Below are positions 9,397 through 17,160 of a DNA stretch of 64,000 nt, in pieces. Every line of letters starts with the position of its first letter. Position 1 is the first letter of the stretch. The notes beneath the pieces are model-generated. The model did not search any database and had not been told where the DNA came from. It saw nothing but the letters and a program-made list of their open reading frames with translations. A program made the translations under genes and the position numbers. Source of the DNA: an uncultured Prevotella sp. (GTDB lineage: Bacteria > Bacteroidota > Bacteroidia > Bacteroidales > Bacteroidaceae); assembly GCA_900322035.1 (NCBI GenBank), contig ONYL01000006.1, positions 1 through 64,000 on the forward strand. The letters are read 5' to 3'.

Positions 9397-10770
9397 ATGG
9401 AATTACCTTTTGCAGAATCCTGGAAAATAAAAATGGTTGAGCCTATCCACAAGAGTACACGCCTACAGCGCGAGCAGTGGCTTAAGGAGGCTCATTACAA
9501 TGTGTTTCAACTTCGTTCGGAACAAGTTTATATTGATCTGCTCACCGACTCGGGAACAGGAGCCATGAGCGACCGCCAATGGGCAGAACTTATGCTCGGC
9601 GATGAGAGTTATGCCGGTGCTACTTCTTTCTATAAGTTTGAGTCGGCCGTACAGCGCATCTTCGGTTTCAAGCACGTCATTCCAACGCATCAGGGACGTG
9701 CCGCAGAAAACGTGCTTTTCTCTTATCTGGTAAAGCCTGGAATGGTTGTGCCGGGCAATGCCCATTTCGATACTACCAAGGGCCACATTGAGAGTCGCAA
9801 GGCCAAGGCTATCGACGTGACGATCGATGAGGCTCACGACACTCAACTTGAGATTCCTTTCAAGGGAAATGTATCGTTAGAGAAATTGGAGAAGGTGCTG
9901 AAAGAGAATAAAGGCAACGTACCGTTCATGGTTCTTACCGTGACCAACAACACCGTGGGCGGTCAGCCCGTGAGCATGGAGAATATTAAGGCCACCTGCA
10001 AGCTCTGCCATCAGTATGGAGTGCCTGTTGTGATGGACTCAGCCCGCTTTGCCGAGAATGCCTACTTCATCAAAACCCGTGAGAAAGGTTATGCCGACAA
10101 GACGATCAAGGAAATAGTGCGGGAGATGTATGAGGATGTTGACGCCGCTACTATGTCGTGCAAGAAGGATGCAATCGTCAATATGGGTGGCTTCATCGCC
10201 ACCAGTCGCGACGACTGGTATGAGGGAGCCAAACTCTATTGCATTCCCTTCGAGGGCTATATCACCTATGGCGGATTGAACGGCCGCGATCTCAACGCTA
10301 TCGCACAGGGCTTGGACGAGAACACCGAGTTCAACATGCTTCAGACCCGCATCCACCAAGTTCAGTATCTCGCCTCGCTGCTCGATGAATACGGCATTCC
10401 TTATCAGCGCCCCGCTGGTGGCCATGCCATCTTCGTAGACGGAGACAAGGTGCTCAACAGGGTGCCAAAGGAAGAGTTTCCGGCCCAGACGCTTACATGT
10501 GAGCTTTATCTTGAGGCTGGAATCCGCGCGTGTGAGATAGGCTACATGCTGGCCGACCGTGATCCGGTGACGCGCGAAAACCGTTTTGGCGGTCTCGATC
10601 TGGTGCGCCTTTGCATTCCTCGCCGAGTTTATACCGACAATCACATGAAGGTTGTGGCAGCGGCTCTGAAGAATGTCTACGACCGCCGCGAATCCATTTC
10701 CCGCGGTGTAGCCATAGAATGGGAAGCTCCGCTGATGCGCCATTTCACAGTCCAGTTGCGCAGACTCTGA
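9397..10770 (+). CDS. tnaA: Tryptophanase
   Basis: A 457-aa beta-eliminating PLP lyase that splits tryptophan into indole, pyruvate and ammonia. The PLP lysine is in S-C-K-K-D; the family core L-L-T-D-S-G-T is near the N-terminus. It is tryptophanase rather than tyrosine phenol-lyase: it has F-D-T-T-K-G-H (the aspartate typical of tryptophanase), M-D-S-A-R-F-A-E-N-A-Y-F, and C-E-I-G where tyrosine phenol-lyase has an arginine (M-E-R-G). The ATG at 9397 is preferred over an in-frame TTG at 9367 because homology starts there. It ends the operon. Confidence 0.93.
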   Translation: MELPFAESWKIKMVEPIHKSTRLQREQWLKEAHYNVFQLRSEQVYIDLLTDSGTGAMSDRQWAELMLGDESYAGATSFYKFESAVQRIFGFKHVIPTHQGRAAENVLFSYLVKPGMVVPGNAHFDTTKGHIESRKAKAIDVTIDEAHDTQLEIPFKGNVSLEKLEKVLKENKGNVPFMVLTVTNNTVGGQPVSMENIKATCKLCHQYGVPVVMDSARFAENAYFIKTREKGYADKTIKEIVREMYEDVDAATMSCKKDAIVNMGGFIATSRDDWYEGAKLYCIPFEGYITYGGLNGRDLNAIAQGLDENTEFNMLQTRIHQVQYLASLLDEYGIPYQRPAGGHAIFVDGDKVLNRVPKEEFPAQTLTCELYLEAGIRACEIGYMLADRDPVTRENRFGGLDLVRLCIPRRVYTDNHMKVVAAALKNVYDRRESISRGVAIEWEAPLMRHFTVQLRRL

Positions 10771-10806
10771 TAGGATTGGCTGAGCAAGAATAACTTTTTA
10801 AATAAG

Positions 10807-10843
10807 GGAGTTGTCCACAAAAATATGGGCAGCTCCTTTTTTT
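10807..10843 (+). terminator. Intrinsic terminator after tnaA
   Basis: GGAGTTGTCC (10807-10816) pairs with GGGCAGCTCC (10827-10836) using GU wobbles, followed by seven T. It ends the iorA-tnaA operon. The rest of the gap up to 11295 shows no convincing gene. Confidence 0.85.
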
Positions 10844-11256
10844 CAATATTTGGTTTTAGGCTTTTTCTACTACAATTTCGTGTTTGTAGACAATGAATGT
10901 GTGTTCGCAGAAACAATTGAAAAAGCATCCGTCCCCATCAGCTTTGCATTATTCTACATCACTGAACATTTCTTTTAAGAAGCCCTAAGACTTCTTTCAT
11001 GGAATGTGCTTTCCTCCTCTCATTGCTGGGGAAAGATGCTTGTAATTGCAAAGGAAATAAAAAATATCGTGATAAACAAATTTTTTAACAAAATATTTTC
11101 TGTTTTTATTACATTTGTTTGAATGTGCTGCAAAAAACAAGCTTGGGGGGCTGTTATTTAGCCCTGTCAAAAAAGGATTAGTCTTACCAAAGCTCAAACT
11201 ATACACCAGATGAAAAAGATTTGAGAGAACGTGGAGGGTATTTGGAAAAGTTGAAG

Positions 11257-11264
11257 TAACTTTG
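11257..11264 (+). promoter_or_regulatory. -7 element of the transporter gene
   Basis: TAACTTTG fits TAnnTTTG and lies 31 bp upstream of the start codon. A TTTG lies closer than the usual -33 spacing, so the upstream half is uncertain. An AAGGAG ribosome binding site follows at 11282-11287. Confidence 0.5.
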
Positions 11265-11295
11265 CATCCATAAAGATTTATAAGGAGCTTTTCAT

Positions 11296-12543
11296 ATGAA
11301 GAATCATTCTCAGAAGAAACAACTTTTAGTTTGGCTTGGTGCATTGGCTTTAGGGACGTTGCTTGGGCTGGTGCCCGGGACATTGCTTGGGCTGGTGCCC
11401 GGGACATTGCTTCATCAGTCGGTTGACTTTATTGCTACAGTCTATATCCGTCTGTTTCAATTGCTGGCCGTTCCCACAATATTTCTCGCAGTCATCAACA
11501 CGATGATACGCTTTGGCTTGGAGAAAGAAACTGGGCGTATCTTCCGTCATGCAGTCACCTACACGTTGCTTACCACCTTTGCCGCTGCCCTGTTGGGTCT
11601 TGTTCTTTACAATATTATCCACCCAGATAATCTCCCGCTCACAATGCTCAACCAAGGTAGTTCGGCTCTTCCTGAGACGGTTGAGAAAGAGACCTATTAT
11701 GAACATGTCATAGGTGTGATACCCAACAATCTCGTTCAGCCCTTTCTTGACAGCAACGTGCTCTCAATTCTCTTGTTGGCATTTGCCATCGGAATAGGTA
11801 TTGCTAAATTGCCGAAAAAAGAATCGACAGTGGCAGTTGTCCGTCTTATGGAGGGCTTGCAGGATCTTTTGTTCCTGCTCATCCATTGTCTGATCTGGAC
11901 TTTACCCTTGGGTATTGTTGCTTTCGCCGCACAACTGTCGTCCCAGGTTAGTGCGGGTGTTGCCGCGCAATCGTTGGGTAAGTACGTCGCAGTCATACTT
12001 GGAGGCAATATACTTCAATTTTTTATTGTTCTTCCGTTGTTTCTTCTCAGTCGCGGTCTCAATCCCTTGCGTGTGTTGGGGAAGATGTCGCCTGCGGTAC
12101 TGATGGCCCTGTTCACGAAAAGCTCAGCCGCCACTTTGCCCGTTACGATGGAATCGGCCGAGAAAAGGTTAGGAGTGAAGCCTAAGGTAGCCCGTTTTGT
12201 TCTTCCCATCTGCACGACTATCAACATGAATGGCTGTGCCGCTTTTATTTTTGTCACATCAGTCTATCTGATGCAGAGCGGTGGTATAGTATTGAACATT
12301 TGGCAAATGATTGGGTGGGTTTTTATTGCCGTGATAGCTGCCATAGGTAATGCCGGTGTTCCCATGGGATGTTTTTTCCTTACGATGTCGCTCATCAGTG
12401 GCACCGGAGCACCAGTCGGGCTCATGGGCATCATCCTTCCTATCTATACGATTCTCGATATGATAGAAACAGCAGAGAATGTCTGGTCGGATAGCTGTGT
12501 GTGCGCGATGACGGATCACGATCTACGGTCAAAACTAAATTAA
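11296..12543 (+). CDS. DAACS-family dicarboxylate/amino acid:cation symporter
   Basis: A 415-aa inner-membrane transporter with about eight hydrophobic segments and two re-entrant regions. Diagnostic motifs are the serine-rich K-S-S-A-A-T-L-P-V-T loop, N-M-N-G-C-A-A-F (the NMDGT-like sodium site) and G-A-P-V-G with D-M-I-E-T near the C-terminus. Substrate is not predictable; glutamate, serine or C4-acids occur in the family. An unusual tandem repeat of eight residues (G-T-L-L-G-L-V-P) lies in the first membrane segment. It starts with a good AAGGAG site. It is monocistronic and lies beside the prophage insertion site. Confidence 0.88.
   Translation: MKNHSQKKQLLVWLGALALGTLLGLVPGTLLGLVPGTLLHQSVDFIATVYIRLFQLLAVPTIFLAVINTMIRFGLEKETGRIFRHAVTYTLLTTFAAALLGLVLYNIIHPDNLPLTMLNQGSSALPETVEKETYYEHVIGVIPNNLVQPFLDSNVLSILLLAFAIGIGIAKLPKKESTVAVVRLMEGLQDLLFLLIHCLIWTLPLGIVAFAAQLSSQVSAGVAAQSLGKYVAVILGGNILQFFIVLPLFLLSRGLNPLRVLGKMSPAVLMALFTKSSAATLPVTMESAEKRLGVKPKVARFVLPICTTINMNGCAAFIFVTSVYLMQSGGIVLNIWQMIGWVFIAVIAAIGNAGVPMGCFFLTMSLISGTGAPVGLMGIILPIYTILDMIETAENVWSDSCVCAMTDHDLRSKLN
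11353..11412 (+). repeat. 24-bp in-frame tandem repeat, 2.5 copies
   Basis: Units at 11353-11376 and 11377-11400 differ at one base; a half unit follows at 11401-11412. Each unit encodes G-T-L-L-G-L-V-P in the first transmembrane segment of the transporter. Unit length is a multiple of three, so copy-number change alters protein length, not frame. Confidence 0.9.
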
Positions 12544-12585
12544 CGAGGAATGGGTTGGGTTGAAATAATGATTTCGTAACATCGT

Positions 12586-12610
12586 GGTCGTTCAATGAAC
12601 CTTTTTTTTT
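12586..12610 (+). terminator. Probable terminator after the transporter gene
   Basis: A short imperfect hairpin (inner stem GTTC/GAAC) followed by nine T at 12602-12610, 42 bp past the stop. The stem is weak but the T-run is strong. Confidence 0.5.
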
Positions 12611-12715
12611 CATAGTTTGCCCCAATAAGATGGTTTTATACTGGATATGGCTGTATTTTTACAGTTAAAGAATATTAAACTCCTTTGAATATGCACGATT
12701 CTGATAAAAAAGATA

Positions 12716-12723
12716 TACTTTTG
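12716..12723 (+). promoter_or_regulatory. -7 element upstream of tRNA-Ser
   Basis: TACTTTTG fits the TAnnTTTG box and lies about 25 bp before the tRNA. The nearest TTTG upstream (12684-12687) is spaced too far for an ideal -33 element. Confidence 0.4.
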
Positions 12724-12747
12724 CACTTGCTTTTGAAAACCGAAGCT

Positions 12748-12835
12748 GGAAAGATGCTCGAGTGGTTGAAGAGGCACGCCTGGAAAGCGTGTAAACGTCT
12801 AAAGCGTTTCGGGGGTTCGAATCCCCCTCTTTCCG
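12748..12835 (+). tRNA. tRNA-Ser (anticodon GGA)
   Basis: An 88-nt type II tRNA. The 7-bp acceptor stem pairs GGAAAGA with TCTTTCC (12828-12834), with discriminator G. The anticodon loop CTGGAAA holds GGA. A long variable arm and a perfect T-arm (GGGGG-TTCGAAT-CCCCC) are present. CCA is not encoded. The integrase gene 135 bp downstream makes its 3' half the likely prophage attachment site. Confidence 0.95.
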
Positions 12836-12840
12836 CATAA
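12800..12840 (+). other. Probable attL in the tRNA-Ser 3' half
   Basis: Phages with tyrosine recombinases often integrate into tRNA 3' ends and restore the gene. The tRNA-Ser sits exactly between host genes and the prophage integrase, which supports this. The core cannot be delimited because the right end of the prophage is outside the window. Confidence 0.55.
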
Positions 12841-12969
12841 AACCCAGTGTCTAAGGGGTTTTCAGTAAATAAGAAACAACGGTTTTCTGCAAACTTCTGC
12901 ACAATCCTGCACATCGTTGCACCGTTTTGACCAGATTTACCCGCAGATTACCCGCAAGTAAAAAGCAAC

Positions 12970-14214
12970 ATGGTAACATTCCGAATTTATCTCGACAGGA
13001 GAGGGATAAAGAAAGGTGCTGCACCTCTAAAGGTCTCTCTCACCAAACAAGGCTCGACAACCTACATTGGTCTTGGCGTAAGCGTACTGCCCTCTCAGTG
13101 GGACGCAAAGAGCCAAAAGATTCATGATCACCCTCAGAAGACCGAACTCAATTACCTTATCGAGAACAGAAAGTCCGATATCGTTAGAGCTTTCCTCAGC
13201 TTGCAGAGTAGCGGTTCTATCAATGGAAAGTCTGTCACTCAAATCAAAGAGGCCATTCTTGGAGAGCTGGAGCCGGAGTCAAAGCATTCAGCTCGTTTCA
13301 TTCCGAGGTTTGAGGTTTATACGAACAAACAAACGAACTTCAACACCAAAGAGAAATACAAGAACACTCTCAACCGCATTATACAGTTTGACCCTCGCTC
13401 AAAGAAAATGTCCTTCGAGGATATTTCTAAGGACTGGCTGTCTGAGTTTGACAGATACTTACTCGACATCGGGAACTCGACGAACACACGGAGCATTCAC
13501 ATGAGGAACATACGTACCGTCGTCAACGATGCTATTGACAATGGTATAACCTCTCACTATCCTTTCCGAACGTTCAAAATAAAGAACCAGGCGACTCCGA
13601 AGCGTTCTCTCACCATCGAGCAGCTTAGAGCATTGTTCCGGTATGAGTGTGAGCCGTGGCAGCAACGCTACATAGACGTTTTCAAGCTCTCTTTCTTCTT
13701 GATTGGCATAAATCCAGTGGACTTATGCGGGCTAACCGATATTTCTGCGGATGGACGATTGGTTTACAGTAGAGCAAAAACACATCGTCTATATAATATA
13801 AAGGTGGAGCCCGAAGCTATGGAGCTAATAAACTCTTATCGGGGTAGCAAGCACCTCATTCGTTTTGCTGAAGACTTCAACACCGTTCATACTTTCGTGA
13901 GCATGATGGATAAAGGGCTGAAATCCATCGGACCAAAGATGATGATTCACAATCAAGACTACACGCGTGGCTGTCTTAAACACAAATATCATATCCGACG
14001 AATTTCAGCATTCCCTGGTTTGTCGCTATACTGGGCAAGGCATACATGGGCAACGATAGCAAGCCGGCTCGACATTCCTGACGCTACCATATCTGCAGCA
14101 CTCGGTCATGGGCACGGAAACCCTACTACAGCTATCTATGTGAACTTTGACACTCGCAAAATTGACGAGGCAAATAGAAAAGTCATAGACTACGTATTGG
14201 GAGACGAGCCTTGA
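12970..14214 (+). CDS. Prophage tyrosine recombinase (integrase)
   Basis: A 414-aa integrase of the Bacteroidetes phage/CTn type. The N-terminal arm-binding and SAM-like core-binding parts (residues 1-200) precede the catalytic domain. Visible catalytic residues are the beta-hairpin lysine (R-A-K-T-H), the R-H-T-W-A-T box, L-G-H-G-H-G and the tyrosine nucleophile in A-I-Y-V-N-F. The box I arginine is replaced (L-I-G-I-N-P-V-D-L), and the first histidine of H-x-x-R is tyrosine. Both changes occur in IntDOT-like or other Bacteroidetes relatives. It converges on and overlaps the next minus-strand gene by 25 bp. It is the only rightward phage gene seen. Confidence 0.92.
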   Translation: MVTFRIYLDRRGIKKGAAPLKVSLTKQGSTTYIGLGVSVLPSQWDAKSQKIHDHPQKTELNYLIENRKSDIVRAFLSLQSSGSINGKSVTQIKEAILGELEPESKHSARFIPRFEVYTNKQTNFNTKEKYKNTLNRIIQFDPRSKKMSFEDISKDWLSEFDRYLLDIGNSTNTRSIHMRNIRTVVNDAIDNGITSHYPFRTFKIKNQATPKRSLTIEQLRALFRYECEPWQQRYIDVFKLSFFLIGINPVDLCGLTDISADGRLVYSRAKTHRLYNIKVEPEAMELINSYRGSKHLIRFAEDFNTVHTFVSMMDKGLKSIGPKMMIHNQDYTRGCLKHKYHIRRISAFPGLSLYWARHTWATIASRLDIPDATISAALGHGHGNPTTAIYVNFDTRKIDEANRKVIDYVLGDEP

Positions 14215-14435
14215 TCTCTCCTTCCTATGTGCCAGCATCCGCAGAAGCCGCAGACGTATGGCACATATCCGTTTCTCATGAAGTAATCGTGCATGGCAAT
14301 ATAGTTGGCCGCACTCGCCTCATTCTCGAACGGATGCTTGGGTTTCCACGATCCTCTCTTTTTCGTGAAGTGTTCTCTTGGTATGGAGCCGCGCTGCCGT
14401 GGCTCCTTGTCTACGTACAATCTCTTTCTGCCCAT
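14190..14435 (-). CDS. Small CxxCxC protein at the lysis-region end
   Basis: An 81-aa basic protein with no known function. The end has C62-x2-C65-x-C67-W-H69, which could bind a metal. The rest is rich in K, R and H. It is the last gene of the leftward phage unit, 3 bp after the spanin-like gene; its 3' end overlaps the integrase 3' end. Confidence 0.6.
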   Translation of the reverse strand: MGRKRLYVDKEPRQRGSIPREHFTKKRGSWKPKHPFENEASAANYIAMHDYFMRNGYVPYVCGFCGCWHIGRRDQGSSPNT

Positions 14436-14437
14436 AT

Positions 14438-14974
14438 CTATTTGAGTAGGTTAAACGTTACACCAATGCCGACATACGGCTGAAAGCCTTTCGGGGTCAT
14501 TCCATATCCTGCACTCACTCCCACGTTCCATCGGCGCGCCTTCTGCTTGATGGTGATGGTTGTCACCTTGTGCCTCACAGATATGGAGTCGAGCGAGGAA
14601 TGATAGCCGGACACATAGGCAGTGTAATCGGAGTCCTTATACACCTTCTGAGTGATGGGGATCACAACAGGCTGCGGAATATTTTCCGCGCTTTTCAGCG
14701 TGTCTTCCCAAATCTTTTCGGCCTTCTGTGGAATATTTTCCGCACTTTTGTTGCCGGATTTTGGAATATTTTTCACCTCTTTGTTGTCTGGCCAAATGGT
14801 GTCATAGCGGACAACGTTGCTGTCGGATGGCACCGGAGCATGATGAGACTCCGAGACATACTCGACGCTGGTATGAACATCGCCCACATCGCATTTGTGG
14901 ACTTTGCTCTCTACCAACATTCCAAGTACGAAGCTCACGATGACGGCCAGCAGGATGAGTACAGCCTTCTTCAT
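14438..14974 (-). CDS. Membrane-anchored lysis-region protein (spanin-like candidate)
   Basis: A 178-aa protein with an N-terminal hydrophobic anchor (residues about 4-22), a polar central stretch with two N-I-P-Q/K-S-A-E-N-I-P copies, and a C-terminal part alternating polar and aromatic residues that looks like membrane beta-strands (S-A-G-Y-G-M-T-P then Y-V-G-I-G-V-T-F). Adjacent endolysin and holin genes suggest a role in outer-membrane disruption. That is inference from topology and place. The start overlaps the previous stop (ATGA). Confidence 0.6.
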   Translation of the reverse strand: MKKAVLILLAVIVSFVLGMLVESKVHKCDVGDVHTSVEYVSESHHAPVPSDSNVVRYDTIWPDNKEVKNIPKSGNKSAENIPQKAEKIWEDTLKSAENIPQPVVIPITQKVYKDSDYTAYVSGYHSSLDSISVRHKVTTITIKQKARRWNVGVSAGYGMTPKGFQPYVGIGVTFNLLK

Positions 14975-15420
14975 TTGTACGTGATGTTTACGCTCTCCCC
15001 GCGTTTCAACGCTTTGTCGATTGCGGCATAGAGCAGGTTGAACCAGTACTTAGAGTTATTTACTCTCCCTTTTGCAGTATTCTCGCCTACCAAGATGCAC
15101 CCATCTGTGTCCGCAGCCGTGTTACCCGGATGTATTCGCACACCCGAATAGCCGGGGACGTTGTTTAATAGCGGCAGCGTGCGATTGAAATGCGGGGAGT
15201 ATGTTGCAGTTATCTGGTATCTACCCGTAGGGATAGCCGTAATGTGCGGCTTCTTCATAAATAATATTTTATTCATCGGCATCTTGCTGTCAAGCCCTCT
15301 GTCCGTGTCCTCTAACGTGCAACAGTAATGCTTCCCATCGCCAAACCGTTTACCGTTAATGCTCAGCGTACCGATGGTATATCCATCCCGTTTCCACTTT
15401 CTTTCAACTGTTATTTCCAT
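14971..15420 (-). CDS. DUF5675 family lysis protein
   Basis: A 149-aa cytoplasmic or periplasmic protein of the DUF5675 family, often found in phage lysis cassettes. Recognisable parts are C-T-L-E-D-x-D-R-G-L near the N-terminus, I-P-T-G-R-Y and the R-I-H-P-G-N-T-A-x-D-T-x-G-C-I-L-V-G segment, whose H and C recall L,D-transpeptidase-like active sites. Actual activity is unproven. The start at 15420 (MEITVERK) is chosen over 15450 because a GGAGAAGGAGT site precedes it and it avoids a 25-bp overlap with the upstream gene. Confidence 0.75.
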   Translation of the reverse strand: MEITVERKWKRDGYTIGTLSINGKRFGDGKHYCCTLEDTDRGLDSKMPMNKILFMKKPHITAIPTGRYQITATYSPHFNRTLPLLNNVPGYSGVRIHPGNTAADTDGCILVGENTAKGRVNNSKYWFNLLYAAIDKALKRGESVNITYK

Positions 15421-15425
15421 ATCAT

Positions 15426-15830
15426 TTACTCCTTCTCCATTAAATCCCAACCTTGTGCCACGGCCTTTGCGTCCGCAACCTCTCCATTCTCCACGTAGCT
15501 CATAGCTGCCACTATTGCAGTCATCTCGCCCATACTGAATGACAGCTTGCGCCCCGAAGGTATCTTGCTCCTTCGACTAACCGTAGCGATATAGTTAGTT
15601 GTATTGTTTTCCGTCGGTGGTGCCCAACGCTTGATAATCTTCCCTACCGTGTTGCAGCCGTACTTCTTGAAATATGTCCGCAAGATGACAAATGCCGCCC
15701 GGTAGCCATACGCCATCGTCTTGAATGTCTTAAATGAAACGTCGTTCCCGTTCGTCTCACCGACAAATTTCGTCGATGACTTCCGAATGTTCAGCGGATT
15801 GTTATTCCTCAGTCCTCTTGATATTGCCAT
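15426..15830 (-). CDS. Lysozyme-like endolysin (structural protein P5-like)
   Basis: A 134-aa protein starting R-G-L-R-N-N-N-P-L-N-I-R, the hallmark of the P5-like lytic family described from phage PRD1 and many Bacteroidetes phages. It probably cleaves cell-wall glycan chains. No signal peptide is seen, so it would rely on the holins encoded next to it. It sits between the holin and DUF5675 genes in the lysis block. Confidence 0.75.
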   Translation of the reverse strand: MAISRGLRNNNPLNIRKSSTKFVGETNGNDVSFKTFKTMAYGYRAAFVILRTYFKKYGCNTVGKIIKRWAPPTENNTTNYIATVSRRSKIPSGRKLSFSMGEMTAIVAAMSYVENGEVADAKAVAQGWDLMEKE

Positions 15831-15844
15831 GATTACCTCCTATG

Positions 15845-16432
15845 TTATTTTTCTGATTTCTTGTTTTCTGCTTCATTAAACGCCTCCTCGACAGCCTCGC
15901 CTACTTGCTCGCCAGCCTTCTGCCGGGCAAAAGCCACGGCCAAGGCCTTGACAAAAGCAAGCGCATAGCCCTTGACGTTCTTCTTCTCCACCTGCACACC
16001 ATGAATGTAGAGGAAATGCCCACACGCGCTGCTTATTTCACAGCCGCAGGCAATCAGACCGCCAGCCCAAGCTCCGTAGATATACGGCACACCAATATAA
16101 GGTAGAAATGCCGCACCGAAGGCCTCGGACACCATCATCAGCAGTACATAGTCCACAAATTTGTTTGCTGATCGCCTTATCGCCCGTGAGCGATGAAAGC
16201 GGTAGAGGTCGCTCAGCATCGTGTTTCCCTCCTTGTCAGCCGCCTCTTTACGCTTGGAACTCTCCTTGCACCCAAGGCGAAAATCAAAAATACAGAAAAG
16301 CACGACGGCCACCAATATCCATCTGCTGTCGATAATCATCTGCGTGATTTCCGAGTAGAATATCGTTACCCCCGCCGCGCGTGCGCCCGTAGATATACCG
16401 TTACTTGATAAGTTAAGTATATTGCTTCCCAT
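15845..16432 (-). CDS. Phage holin family protein
   Basis: A 195-aa membrane protein with hydrophobic segments at about residues 38-55, 91-105 and 110-130. The charged C-terminus ends in E-A-E-N-K-K-S-E-K. Topology, size and position directly upstream of the endolysin match Bacteroidetes phage holins, which form lesions in the inner membrane for endolysin release. Confidence 0.75.
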   Translation of the reverse strand: MGSNILNLSSNGISTGARAAGVTIFYSEITQMIIDSRWILVAVVLFCIFDFRLGCKESSKRKEAADKEGNTMLSDLYRFHRSRAIRRSANKFVDYVLLMMVSEAFGAAFLPYIGVPYIYGAWAGGLIACGCEISSACGHFLYIHGVQVEKKNVKGYALAFVKALAVAFARQKAGEQVGEAVEEAFNEAENKKSEK

Positions 16433-16482
16433 CTGTCAATCTTTTAGGCCGTCTGCAACACTCAGTCGCAGACGGCAAGTTA

Positions 16483-16782
16483 TTAAATCAAAAACATCAA
16501 TGCTCCAATCACTCCACCAATGACGGTGAACAGCCAGTCCTTTGCGTCGAAAGGCTTGTCACGGAAGAAGTCAACGACCTCCTTAATGAAGCCGACGAAC
16601 ACCGACGCAATTACACCGCATACAGCGCACACGGGCTTGGTCGCTCCCATGGTGGTGAGCATAAATGCCCATGACACCGCGAAGCTGATCACCAAGCCAA
16701 AAAGCAAATGCACATACTTGTCGCTGTCGAAGCTGCAAAGCCACTCAGCAACACGGTCATAAACACTAAAAACTTTCTTCAT
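16483..16782 (-). CDS. Small membrane protein, second holin-like candidate
   Basis: A 99-aa protein with three predicted membrane helices (about residues 25-45, 48-66, 84-99) and a conserved-looking loop F-I-K-E-V-V-D-F-F-R-D-K-P-F-D. Position in the lysis block suggests a holin or antiholin role. The family is not otherwise recognised. Confidence 0.6.
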   Translation of the reverse strand: MKKVFSVYDRVAEWLCSFDSDKYVHLLFGLVISFAVSWAFMLTTMGATKPVCAVCGVIASVFVGFIKEVVDFFRDKPFDAKDWLFTVIGGVIGALMFLI

Positions 16783-16869
16783 AATCTAAACATTTTAAGT
16801 GAAACTTATTTTTAACGACGAGTTATAGCTCGCCGAACAGAACTATCAAGAATTGCTTATCATCAAAGC

Positions 16870-17160
16870 CTATCTGTCGTATCTGTAGAACGCCCATCCG
16901 AACATGCGAACAAGCAGGAAATACAGGTAAGCAAAAAAACGCTGTATAGAAGTCTTGGCCACCCTCAGACACTCATAGAGGAACAGCAGATCATCGAGTT
17001 TTCTCGCCCATCCGTCGCCTTTCGCGTCGTACCAGTAGTCATGCGTCCTTGCCGCCGCGTCAAACGTCTTGCGGTAAGGCAGCAGCAGACGCAGCCACAT
17101 AGGACCCACGCCGAGACCATTACTACCCTTGTGCCATAAACAACCTCTTATACGCATCAT
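16870..17160 (-). CDS. Small membrane-tailed protein with phospholipase A2-like motif
   Basis: A 96-aa protein. Residues 14-20 (N-G-L-G-V-G-P) and 34-45 (D-A-A-A-R-T-H-D-Y-W-Y-D) follow the layout of the parvovirus VP1-type phospholipase A2: a Gly-rich calcium loop, then H-D-x-x-Y-D with the catalytic histidine (H40) and aspartate (D41), then a further acidic pair (D56-D57). A hydrophobic helix lies at about 72-91. If active it would cleave phospholipids at the membrane, fitting a lysis or entry role. The assignment is from motif reading only. The start overlaps the upstream stop (ATGA). Confidence 0.5.
   Translation of the reverse strand: MMRIRGCLWHKGSNGLGVGPMWLRLLLPYRKTFDAAARTHDYWYDAKGDGWARKLDDLLFLYECLRVAKTSIQRFFAYLYFLLVRMFGWAFYRYDR

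Noticed and set aside
9397-10770. Tyrosine phenol-lyase instead of tryptophanase
   Set aside because: The residues that set substrate choice (F-D-T-T and C-E-I-G) follow tryptophanase, and the arginine of tyrosine phenol-lyase is missing.
10997-11407. A 136-aa minus-strand ORF running out of the transporter gene
   Set aside because: It starts antisense to the tandem repeat and crosses the promoter of the transporter. The composition looks random.
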